Below, piece after piece: positions 7,578 to 14,643 of a DNA stretch of 51,169 bases. Below the pieces are notes generated by a model. It did no database searches, was not told where the DNA came from, and saw only the letters and a list, made by a program, of their open reading frames with translations. Numbering within the stretch: the stretch's first letter is position 1; each line of letters opens with the position of its first letter. The stretch covers positions 1-51,169 of the forward strand of contig CAMDBU010000021.1 of assembly GCA_945889495.1 (NCBI GenBank). Direction: 5' to 3'. The DNA is from Syntrophobacter sp. SbD2 (GTDB taxonomy: Bacteria > Desulfobacterota > Binatia > UBA9968). A program made the translations under genes and the position numbers.

Positions 7578-7928
7578 TTAGTCGCAATAGTATTCTAGCT
7601 GGTAACCATTGGGGTCGGTGATGTAGATGGCGGTTTTGCCGCGCCGGCCGGCGATTTTGATTTTTAGCGTCTTGAACTTGGTCTCGAGCTTCTTCAGTTC
7701 CGCGGCGGTGACCTTGAAGCCTAAATGTTCTAAACCTTGTGCGGCTTTCGACCGCCTTGCGGTTTTGACGAAGTTCAACAGATCGCCGCTCCCGGGCGTG
7801 GTCAGAAAGATCATGCTCGGCGGGTGACGGAAGGCCACTTTCAGTCCCAACACATCGACGTAGAAGTCTTCGGTGATTTTCAAGTCGCGTACTTTCAGAG
7901 CGATGTGGCTCAAGCCTCTTTTTGCCAT
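7578..7928 (-). CDS. VOC family (glyoxalase/dioxygenase fold) protein
   Basis: A 116-residue vicinal-oxygen-chelate fold protein with both beta-alpha-beta-beta-beta modules. The N-terminal LSHIALKVRDLKITEDFY supplies metal ligand His8. The middle HLGFKV supplies a second His, and the C-terminal DPNGYQLEYY supplies the conserved Glu, so a metal centre is likely intact. Glyoxalase I, fosfomycin resistance enzymes and extradiol dioxygenases share this fold, and the substrate cannot be told. A GGAGA sequence precedes the ATG. Its upstream side is a 12-bp-type tandem repeat shared with the divergent MFS gene. Confidence 0.85.
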   Translation of the reverse strand: MAKRGLSHIALKVRDLKITEDFYVDVLGLKVAFRHPPSMIFLTTPGSGDLLNFVKTARRSKAAQGLEHLGFKVTAAELKKLETKFKTLKIKIAGRRGKTAIYITDPNGYQLEYYCD

Positions 7929-7937
7929 GGGGGTCTC

Positions 7938-7990
7938 CGTGTTCGTGCTCGTGTTCGTGCTCGTGCTCGTGATTCGTGATTCGTGCTCGT
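7938..7990. repeat. GTGTTCGTGCTC tandem repeat
   Basis: Imperfect direct repeats of the 6-bp words GTGTTC, GTGCTC and GTGATTC run for about 53 bases in the divergent space between the VOC gene and the MFS gene. Copy number could vary by slippage. It sits where promoters of both genes should lie. Confidence 0.8.
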
Positions 7991-8084
7991 CACTGGAGTT
8001 TATATCGCATTGCTTCTCGCTCGTACAACCGCAGCGCTTTTACATGGGATCGGAAGCTTGATAGTTTGGCGCGTCGGCTTCGTG

Positions 8085-9398
8085 GTGAGCTCTACCTTGA
8101 ATTCTTCCCCAACATTATCGTCGTCGCACCGTAAAGTTTTCTACGGCTGGTACATCGTCGGCGTCGGCTTTCTGTCCCATGTCGCCTGTGCGTTTCACAT
8201 GTCGAGCACGCTGAGCGTGTTCCTGAAGCCGCTAACGGAAGATCTCGGCGTGTCGCGCGGCCTGTTCTCGCTACTGCGCTCGGGGGAGATTCTCATCGGC
8301 GCGGCGATGGCGCCACTGGTGGGGCCGATGGTGGATCGCTTCGGCGGCCGTTGGTTGATGGCCGGCGGCGCGCTGTCGGCGGGTTTGGGATTTCTCCTGA
8401 TGAGCCAGGTGGGCGCGTTTGGGCAGTTTCTTTTCTTGCGCTGGCTCTTCGTCGCCATCGGCGGCGTGTTCATGTGTCACATGATCGTCAGCGTTACCGT
8501 GTCGCGCTGGTTCGTGCGCAAACGCGGCCGTGCCATCGCCATCGCCAGCATGGGCCAGGGATTCGCCAAGGTCTGCATTCCCATCGTCACCGCGTCGCTG
8601 TTCGCCTGGGTCGGCTGGCGGCTGACCTGGTCGATCTTTGGCTTGGTCACGTTGATTCTGGTGGTGATCCCGGCGTTGATCTTCATGCGCCGCAGCCCAG
8701 AAGAGATGGGCTTGCAGCCGGATGGTTTGGATGATGCGCCGACTTCGCTTGGCAGCGCCAAATCGAGAGCGGCCGACAAAGCCAAACTGGCGGCCGAAGA
8801 AGTGGTTTGGACTTGGCGCGAGGTGATTCGCACCCAAGTTTTTTGGATCATCTGTTTCATCTACGGCATGGCCAACGTCGGCATCGCCGGTTTGAACTTG
8901 CATGTGTTCGCCTACGTCACCGACATCGGCTTCTCGCCGCTGGTGGCGGCGACGGTGCTGAGCATCATCGCGTCGACTCAACTGGGCTCGACCATGATCT
9001 GGGGCGTGATCAGCGAGCGCATGGACATTCGCCACTCGAGCTTGATCATGTTTCTCGTCCAGGCGGTGGGTTTGTCGCTGGTGCTGGCCGCCGTCCAGGT
9101 AGTGCCGGTGTACTTAGGCTTCTTTCTTTACGGTATCGGCTTGGGCGGCGGCTGGGTGCTGCAAGAGCTGATCTGGGCGAACAACTTCGGCCGGGTGTCG
9201 CTCGGCATGGTGCGCGGCCTGGGGATTCTCGTTACTCACGCCTTCGGCGCCGCCGGCGCGCCGTTCTTCGGCTTCATTCACGATATCACCGGCAGCTACC
9301 GGCCGTCGTTTATCGCCTTTGTCGTGGCGTTGGTGGTCTCGGCGTTGTTGAGCCTGGCGGTGCGCGCGCCGCGAAAAAACTTTACCGCCGTCAGTTGA
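8085..9398 (+). CDS. MFS transporter (OxlT/monocarboxylate-like)
   Basis: A major facilitator with about 12 membrane helices. The first is FYGWYIVGVGFLSHV, typical of the oxalate/formate antiporter and monocarboxylate branch. The loop 2-3 motif is MVDRFGGRWLM, matching the MFS G-x-x-x-D-R-x-G-x-R/K signature, and a shorter DIRH-like counterpart lies in the second half. The start is uncertain. The frame is open from ATG 7983, but that would place the N-terminus in a tandem repeat and add a spurious hydrophobic stretch. GTG 8085 (or 8082) gives a short polar leader before helix 1. The likely substrate is a small organic anion, but this is not proven. Confidence 0.85.
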   Translation: MSSTLNSSPTLSSSHRKVFYGWYIVGVGFLSHVACAFHMSSTLSVFLKPLTEDLGVSRGLFSLLRSGEILIGAAMAPLVGPMVDRFGGRWLMAGGALSAGLGFLLMSQVGAFGQFLFLRWLFVAIGGVFMCHMIVSVTVSRWFVRKRGRAIAIASMGQGFAKVCIPIVTASLFAWVGWRLTWSIFGLVTLILVVIPALIFMRRSPEEMGLQPDGLDDAPTSLGSAKSRAADKAKLAAEEVVWTWREVIRTQVFWIICFIYGMANVGIAGLNLHVFAYVTDIGFSPLVAATVLSIIASTQLGSTMIWGVISERMDIRHSSLIMFLVQAVGLSLVLAAVQVVPVYLGFFLYGIGLGGGWVLQELIWANNFGRVSLGMVRGLGILVTHAFGAAGAPFFGFIHDITGSYRPSFIAFVVALVVSALLSLAVRAPRKNFTAVS

Positions 9399-9451
9399 CC
9401 GCACCGGCTGACCTTGCATAATAAGAACGCCGACCGCAAAACAATTCTCTT

Positions 9452-10585
9452 ATGGTAACAATCGTCAATGCCGCTAAGCTGCGCAGCGACGGCCCGCGCA
9501 GCGGCGTGCTCAAGCTCGCCATCGACGGCCGCCTCGACGCCGATAGCACCGGGCCGGTGTGGCGTGAGTCGACGCGCTTAGTGACTGCGGCGCGGGCAAA
9601 TAACGTTGACCTCGACGTGGCATCGATGGACTACTGCGACGGTTCCGGCATCGCCCTGCTGATTCAACTGCGCCGGTTGCAACAGAAGCATGGCGGCAAG
9701 CTGGAGATCCACGGCCTGCGGCCGGAGTTCCAAGAATTACTCGACGACTGGTCCCAGGGCAGCGGCGAGACCGCGCCGAAAGCCAAGGTTCGCACCCAGC
9801 TAGTCGAAGAGGTCGGCCGTCGGGCGGTGGAGGTCTGGCGCGACATTCACGAACTGATTACCTTCGTCGGCCAGCTTGGCCTCGCCCTGGTCAAAGCGGC
9901 GCGCCATCCACGCACGATCCGCTGGCGCGACACGGTGCTGATCGCCGAGGAGGTCGGCGTCAATGCGCTGCCGATCGTCGCCATGCTGAGTTTCCTGGTC
10001 GGCGTGATCATGGCGTTTCAGGCGGCGGTGGCGCTGCGCCAATTCGGCGCCGAGATTTTCGTCGCCAACATGATCGGCCTGTCGGTGCTGCGCGAGATGG
10101 GACCGCTGATGACCGCGATCATCCTCGCCGGCCGCTCCGGTTCAGCCTTCGCCGCCGAGATCGGCACTATGAAAGTGCGCGAGGAGATAGACGCGCTCAA
10201 GACCATGGGTTTGGAGCCGGTGCGCTTTCTGGTCGTGCCGCGAGTGCTCGCGGCGTTGGTGATGACGCCGGTATTGACCGTGTTCGCGGATCTGTTGGGC
10301 GTCATGGGTGGTTCGGTGGTGATGATGTCGCTGGGCTTTCCGCTGATCACGTTTTTCCATCAGCTCCAGTTAGCCGTGAGTTACGGCTCGCTGGTCGGCG
10401 GGTTGGTCAAAGCTTTCGCTTTCGGCATTTTGATCGCCGCCATCGGCTGCTTGCGCGGATTGCAAACCGAGAACGGCGCCAGCGCCGTCGGCTTATCGAC
10501 CACCCACGCGGTGGTGAGCGGTATTATTCTGATCGTGTTTGCCGACGGCATATTTACCATCATCTACTACCTTCTTTGGGTTTGA
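9452..10585 (+). CDS. mlaE: STAS-MlaE fusion, ABC transporter permease for phospholipids
   Basis: A 377-residue inner-membrane permease of the Mla (maintenance of lipid asymmetry) system with an N-terminal STAS domain. Residues 10-110 carry the STAS fold, with IDGRLDADSTGPVWR and the conserved ASMDYCDGSGIALLIQL loop, equivalent to MlaB. Residues 125-377 are MlaE: GVNALPIVAMLSFLVG, EMGPLMTAIILAGRSGSAF and the coupling helix EIGTMKVREEIDALKTMG are signature segments. MlaB is a separate protein in E. coli, so here regulatory subunit and permease are joined. It is the first gene of a four-gene operon with mlaF, mlaD and an auxiliary lipoprotein. No MlaC is nearby. Confidence 0.93.
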   Translation: MVTIVNAAKLRSDGPRSGVLKLAIDGRLDADSTGPVWRESTRLVTAARANNVDLDVASMDYCDGSGIALLIQLRRLQQKHGGKLEIHGLRPEFQELLDDWSQGSGETAPKAKVRTQLVEEVGRRAVEVWRDIHELITFVGQLGLALVKAARHPRTIRWRDTVLIAEEVGVNALPIVAMLSFLVGVIMAFQAAVALRQFGAEIFVANMIGLSVLREMGPLMTAIILAGRSGSAFAAEIGTMKVREEIDALKTMGLEPVRFLVVPRVLAALVMTPVLTVFADLLGVMGGSVVMMSLGFPLITFFHQLQLAVSYGSLVGGLVKAFAFGILIAAIGCLRGLQTENGASAVGLSTTHAVVSGIILIVFADGIFTIIYYLLWV

Positions 10586-10592
10586 TGCGATC

Positions 10593-11363
10593 ATGAGCAG
10601 CGGCGAAACCATCATTCGCGTCGACGGCTTCACCGCCGCCTACAACGGCCAGGTAATCCTCAATCGCTTGAGCTTCGAGGTCCACCGCGGCGAGGTCTTC
10701 GTCATCCTCGGCGGCTCGGGCTGCGGCAAGAGCACGCTGCTCAAACATATGATCGGCCTATACGCGCCGGCGGCGGGGACGATCCTCATTGACGGCCACA
10801 ATATTTCCACGGCGGAGGGGGACGAGCGCCAGCAGGTGTTGCGTAAATTCGGCGTCATGTATCAGAGCGGCGCGCTGTTCGGCTCGATGACCGTGCTCGA
10901 CAATGTCTGCCTGCCGTTGCAGGAGTTCACCAATTTACCGCTCGACGCGATCCGCGTGATCGCGTCGATGAAATTGCAACGCGTTGGACTCGGCGGCTTC
11001 GACCATCACATGCCGTCGGAGTTGAGCGGCGGCATGCAGAAGCGCGCCGCCATCGCCCGCGCCATGGCGCTCGACCCGCAGGTGTTGTTTCTCGACGAAC
11101 CGTCGGCCGGCCTCGACCCGATCACTTCGGCGGAGTTGGACGAGTTAATTCTGTCGCTGGCGCGCAGTCTAAAAATCACTTTCGTCATCGTCAGCCATGA
11201 GCTGGCGAGTATCTTCGCGATTGCGGATCGGGTGATTATGTTGGATAAAAGCGTCAAGGGCATCGTCGCCACGGGCAAGCCCAAAGAGCTGCGCGAGCAT
11301 AGCGACAACGCCTGGGTGCGACAGTTTTTTTCCCGGCAAGCCTCGACCGACAACCCAGCGTAG
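10593..11363 (+). CDS. mlaF: ABC transporter ATP-binding protein MlaF
   Basis: The 257-residue ATPase that powers the Mla permease. Walker A is GGSGCGKST at 40-48, the ABC signature ELSGGMQKR lies at 143-151, and Walker B FLDEPSAGLDP at 166-176. Q-loop MYQSGALFGSM carries the SGALF segment typical of MlaF-type ATPases, and the switch His is in IVSHEL. I start at ATG 10593 (MSSGETIIRVDGF), seven bases after the mlaE stop. An upstream in-frame ATG at 10539 lies inside mlaE. Lipids are moved between outer and inner membrane in this system; direction is debated in the field. Confidence 0.95.
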   Translation: MSSGETIIRVDGFTAAYNGQVILNRLSFEVHRGEVFVILGGSGCGKSTLLKHMIGLYAPAAGTILIDGHNISTAEGDERQQVLRKFGVMYQSGALFGSMTVLDNVCLPLQEFTNLPLDAIRVIASMKLQRVGLGGFDHHMPSELSGGMQKRAAIARAMALDPQVLFLDEPSAGLDPITSAELDELILSLARSLKITFVIVSHELASIFAIADRVIMLDKSVKGIVATGKPKELREHSDNAWVRQFFSRQASTDNPA

Positions 11364-11383
11364 CGCAGTTCAAATCGCCAAGC

Positions 11384-12442
11384 ATGGAAAAAGCCGCCTA
11401 CTTCAAGATCGGACTGTTTATTATTCTCGGCACGATCATCGGCGCCCTCGGCGTGGTGGCTTTGGGCGTGGGCACGATCTTCGAGAAAAAAGTCATGGTC
11501 GAAACCTACATCGACGAGTCGGTGCAGGGACTCGATGTCGGTTCGGCGGTCAAATTTCGCGGCGTGCAGGTGGGCAAGGTCGAGACCATCAGTCTGACCA
11601 GCGCCGAGTACCAAACCAAGCGCCGCTATGTGCTGGTGCGCATCGGTTTGACGACGAAAATTTTTCAAGCGCCGCTGTCCACTGACGGCATGCCGAGTTT
11701 CATGGCCGAGGTCGAAAAAGGTTTGCGCGTCCGTCTCGCCTCTCAAGGCGTCACCGGCGCCGCCTACATTGAGGCGGATTACCAAGACCCGGCGCGTAAT
11801 CCACCCTTACCGATCGATTGGCAGCCGGTCTATCCCTATGTGCCGTCGACTTTGAGCCGCATCACCCAGTTGAGCGAGTCGGTGGAAAAAATTCTCCGCG
11901 GCATGGAAAACGTCGATGTCGGCCGGTTGGTCGATGGCCTGGAAAAGTCCCTGCTCACCATCACCAAGGTCGCCGAAGGCGCCAACTTCGACAAGCTCGG
12001 CGCCCAGGCCAATGCTTTTCTAACCGAAGTGCGTGACACCAACCGGCAGTTGAAGGAAATAATCGGCGGCAGCGATCTGAAAGCGGCCTTCAAAGACGGC
12101 GCGGCGGCGGCCAAGACCGCGCGGGAAATCATCGACAGCGCGGAGAAGCCGCTAAAGCAACTCCTCGCCGACCTGCCGCAGGCTACCGACAGCCTCAATA
12201 AACTGATCAAGCGGGTCGACACCATGTCGGCGGATTTACCCGAGACCAGCGCGCAGCTGCGCCAGTCCTTGCGCAGGCTGAATCGCCTGCTCGCCAGCCA
12301 GCAGCAGGAGATTCACACGACCATCGATAACATTCGGGCGATCTCGGACAACGTCAAAGAGCTGAGCGAAGAATCCAAACGTTATCCGTCGCAGGCGCTG
12401 TTCGGCGCGCCGCCGCCGCCCGCGGGAGCCGTGAGCCGATGA
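11384..12442 (+). CDS. mlaD: MlaD/MCE family periplasmic lipid-binding protein
   Basis: A 352-residue MCE protein. One N-terminal membrane anchor (about residues 8-30) is followed by the MCE domain (about 38-115) with YIDESVQGLDVGSAVKFRGV and VGKVETI, the family core. LRVRLASQGVTGAAYIEADY is the conserved hydrophobic pore-loop region. Residues 150-340 form long amphipathic helices, longer than E. coli MlaD (183 residues) and closer to Mce or organelle TGD2-like proteins. Such helices may form a lipid tunnel across the periplasm. The stop overlaps the start of the lipoprotein gene by 4 bases (ATGATGA). Confidence 0.92.
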   Translation: MEKAAYFKIGLFIILGTIIGALGVVALGVGTIFEKKVMVETYIDESVQGLDVGSAVKFRGVQVGKVETISLTSAEYQTKRRYVLVRIGLTTKIFQAPLSTDGMPSFMAEVEKGLRVRLASQGVTGAAYIEADYQDPARNPPLPIDWQPVYPYVPSTLSRITQLSESVEKILRGMENVDVGRLVDGLEKSLLTITKVAEGANFDKLGAQANAFLTEVRDTNRQLKEIIGGSDLKAAFKDGAAAAKTAREIIDSAEKPLKQLLADLPQATDSLNKLIKRVDTMSADLPETSAQLRQSLRRLNRLLASQQQEIHTTIDNIRAISDNVKELSEESKRYPSQALFGAPPPPAGAVSR

Positions 12443-13059
12443 TGAAAGATTTCACGAAACTTGGGTTGGGCGTTATCGCATTGCTAATATCGGCCGTCGG
12501 CTGCGTCAGCGTGGAGAAAAGCTATCCCGACAAACGTTACTACGTTATCGAGGCCGCGCGCGGCTCAGCTTCCGGCGACCCGAAAGACAGCGGAGTTTTG
12601 CTGGTGTCGAGCCTGCGGGTGTCGCCGCGCTACGAGAGCCGCAGCTTCGTCCACCGGCGCAGCGAGTCCAGCTACGAGTCGGATTTCTACAATCAATTTC
12701 TCGTCGCCCCTGGCGCCCAACTCACCGAAGAAGTGCGCCGCGCCCTGGGCCAAGCCCAAGTGGCGCAGTACGTCGTCGGCGCGTCGAGCCAGAGCGAACC
12801 GACCCACGTGCTCGAAGGCACCGTCGACGCACTCTACGGCGACTTCAGAGATTTAAGCGCGCCCAAAGCCGTCCTAGAAATGGAATTCTTCCTGTCCAAA
12901 GAATCCACCACCCGCGCCGAGATCGTCACGCGCAAACGCTACGCGAAATCCATAGCAGTCAACGGCCGCACGCCGGAAGCGCTGGTCAAAGGGTGGAATG
13001 ACGGGTTGACGGAGATCCTCGCCGCGCTGGTCACCGATCTCAAGGCGACGAAGTTCTAA
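12439..13059 (+). CDS. ABC-type transport auxiliary lipoprotein (PqiC/DUF330-like)
   Basis: A 206-residue lipoprotein. The signal peptide ends in a lipobox ISAVGC with acylated Cys22, predicting an outer- or inner-membrane lipid anchor. The body reads as the ABC_trans_aux fold: KRYYVIEA, VLLVSSLRVSPRYESRSFVHRR and YNQFLVAPGAQLTEEVRRAL. Such proteins sit beside MCE transporters (PqiC with PqiAB) and are thought to link the MCE tunnel to the outer membrane. It begins at ATG 12439, 4 bases inside mlaD; a second ATG follows at 12442. It is the last gene of the mla unit and could be the functional substitute for MlaA/MlaC. Confidence 0.88.
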   Translation: MMKDFTKLGLGVIALLISAVGCVSVEKSYPDKRYYVIEAARGSASGDPKDSGVLLVSSLRVSPRYESRSFVHRRSESSYESDFYNQFLVAPGAQLTEEVRRALGQAQVAQYVVGASSQSEPTHVLEGTVDALYGDFRDLSAPKAVLEMEFFLSKESTTRAEIVTRKRYAKSIAVNGRTPEALVKGWNDGLTEILAALVTDLKATKF

Positions 13060-13110
13060 CCGAAGCGAAGAAGTTCAAGCCGTTCAATCCCCCGGCCGTG
13101 GTCGTTTCGG

Positions 13111-13187
13111 TCGAGATCCCTCACTTCGTTCGGGATGACACTCGATCTCCACCTGTCATTTCGAGCAAGGCGAGAAGTCTTTCTTGA
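13111..13187. repeat. palindromic repeat of the GTCATTTCGAGC family, copy 1
   Basis: The left arm GAGATCCCTCACTTCGTTCGG reads into GGATGACA, and the right arm is TGTCATTTCGAGCAAGGCGAG followed by AAGTCTTTCTT. The right arm is nearly the reverse complement of the left arm of the element at 23964-24049, so this is a dispersed family. It lies directly after the mla operon. Confidence 0.8.
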
Positions 13188-13385
13188 TCCCCGCACAGGG
13201 TGAAACAAACTGAACCGCTACCAATCTCTCGGACCGAGTCCGGGGTCCGTTCAAGACGATTTAGGATAGCATTGGTGAGTTGAATTATTCCAGCCTATCT
13301 AGACAACTCTAAGTAGTATCGTCAAGTCTTTCCAGTCAGTGCGGTTTTCGTAAGTTGTTAATAATACGTTTAATTATCTTAAATT

Positions 13386-13443
13386 TATATACGATACTAT
13401 TATTGTACGTCAATATTGACATGCGTTATTATTGTCGTATATA
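13386..13443. promoter_or_regulatory. 58-bp operator dyad over the ATPase operon promoter
   Basis: Three symmetric elements share one centre (13414.5). A perfect 12-bp palindrome GTCAATATTGAC is at 13409-13420. Outer arms TATATACGA (13386-13394) and TCGTATATA (13435-13443) are perfect inverted copies at equal distance. About half of the intervening positions also pair. A direct repeat TATTATTGT occurs at 13398-13406 and 13427-13435, 29 bp apart. The dyad covers the promoter elements, as expected for a repressor site bound by a symmetric multimer. Which regulator binds is unknown. Confidence 0.65.
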
Positions 13444-13445
13444 TT
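13416..13445 (+). promoter_or_regulatory. sigma70-type promoter of the ATPase operon
   Basis: A consensus -35 TTGACA (13416-13421) is followed after 18 bp by TATATT (13440-13445), or after 16 bp by TATATA (13438-13443). Transcription would begin about 13450-13452, leaving a leader of only some 12 nt that just contains the Shine-Dalgarno GAGGTG (13453-13458). The -35 lies in the core palindrome and the -10 in the right arm of the dyad. Confidence 0.6.
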
Positions 13446-13463
13446 ACTTAGCGAGGTGATCCA

Positions 13464-14642
13464 ATGAAGACAAACCCTGGTGGGCAGTTAGAGATTGGCG
13501 AGATCATCGGGCGTGACAAACTGGTTAGGCGTCTTTGGAAAGTCCTAGAGAAACGGAGCCTCGTACTCACCGCGGAACGCCGCATGGGAAAGACGCATGT
13601 GTTGAAAAAGATGATGGCGACCGTACCGGGCGGAATGCTGGTGATACCTGACCAGCTGCCACGGGATTTGGAAAGCATTCATACCGCCGCCGAGTTTGTT
13701 GAACGGACATTTCGGGATGCCGAGACATATTTGAGTCGATCTAACCGGTACGCAAAGAAAACCCGCGATCTTTTATCCAAACTGGGTGGCGCGGAAATAT
13801 CCGGGGTGTTCAAATTCCCCGATCAGCAACCTCTCCCCTGGAAAGAGATTCTTAGCGGAACGATCGAAGACTTGATGGAGAACCAGAAAAAACCAGTCGT
13901 GTTTTTCTGGGATGAAATGCCGCTCATGCTTTTTAACATTGCGCAGAATCAAGACAAGCAAACTGCAATGCAGGTGCTCGATATATTGCGGTACTTACGC
14001 CAAACCCACCAAAATCTCCGCATGGTTTATACCGGATCAATTGGTCTTCACTTGGTCCTGTCTGATTTAAAACTCGCAGGCCATGCTAACGACCCGACCA
14101 ACGACATGGCGACAGTAGAATTACCGCCTCTCGAACATCGTGATGCGTATGAACTGGCGACGATGCTTCTAAATGGCGAGAACATCACAGCAGATAACTT
14201 AGAAGAAACCGCCAATGAAATAGCTTCATCGGTGGACAGGGTTCCGTTCTACATCCATCACGTGGTCGATCAAATCGAAACTCGCGGCGATTTCGCTACC
14301 CCTGAACTGGTTGAGGAGATTGTTTTAGGTCTCCTTACCGATCCGCACGACACCTGGCACATGCGGTACTATCGCGAGAGGATCGACACGTACTATCCGC
14401 CGCAAGATCGACCCATTGCGTTGTCTATACTGGATAACCTCTCGAAGTCCGACGGTGTTGTTCCGTTCCATGACCTTTTCGATTTAGTGAAGTCGCAGAT
14501 AAGCACAGAAGACCGGGAGACTTGTTTACGGGTCGTTACTTTATTACTCCGCGATCACTATTTGACTCAAGCCAAAAATGGCCACTACGCTTTCCGTCTA
14601 AATCTCATCAAGAGGTCTTGGCGAGTCCAGAGAGGGCTTTAA
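13464..14642 (+). CDS. P-loop ATPase with C-terminal winged helix (first gene of two-ATPase operon)
   Basis: A 392-residue AAA/STAND-like ATPase. The P-loop is atypical but recognisable: TAERRMGKTH (residues 36-45, Lys43-Thr44). Walker B is VVFFWDEM (145-152), and YTGSIG (189-194) is a sensor-1-like segment, as in archaeal-type ATPase_2/Orc-like proteins. Residues 315-375 look like a winged helix. Residues 80-140 are a helical, charged insertion between the P-loop and Walker B. The gene is preceded by a strong promoter inside a dyad and by GAGGTG. Its stop is one base before the next ATPase gene, so the two products are made together. Codon use is less GC-rich than neighbours, suggesting transfer. 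Function unknown; defence, signalling or replication-initiator-like roles are all possible. Confidence 0.8.
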   Translation: MKTNPGGQLEIGEIIGRDKLVRRLWKVLEKRSLVLTAERRMGKTHVLKKMMATVPGGMLVIPDQLPRDLESIHTAAEFVERTFRDAETYLSRSNRYAKKTRDLLSKLGGAEISGVFKFPDQQPLPWKEILSGTIEDLMENQKKPVVFFWDEMPLMLFNIAQNQDKQTAMQVLDILRYLRQTHQNLRMVYTGSIGLHLVLSDLKLAGHANDPTNDMATVELPPLEHRDAYELATMLLNGENITADNLEETANEIASSVDRVPFYIHHVVDQIETRGDFATPELVEEIVLGLLTDPHDTWHMRYYRERIDTYYPPQDRPIALSILDNLSKSDGVVPFHDLFDLVKSQISTEDRETCLRVVTLLLRDHYLTQAKNGHYAFRLNLIKRSWRVQRGL

Positions 14643-14643
14643 G

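Larger units (their letters stand above)
13060..13463. other. 404-bp gene-free region at the edge of an AT-rich island
   Basis: No credible reading frame. It holds a palindromic TTTCGAG element at 13111-13187, then a sharp fall in GC from about 13300, and then the promoter/operator dyad of the ATPase operon. The composition break marks the left edge of probable foreign DNA. Confidence 0.7.

Noticed and set aside
8271-9035. 254-residue minus-strand frame inside the MFS gene
   Set aside because: Antisense of a long GC-rich membrane protein gene. No conserved motif, His/Asp/Arg-rich.
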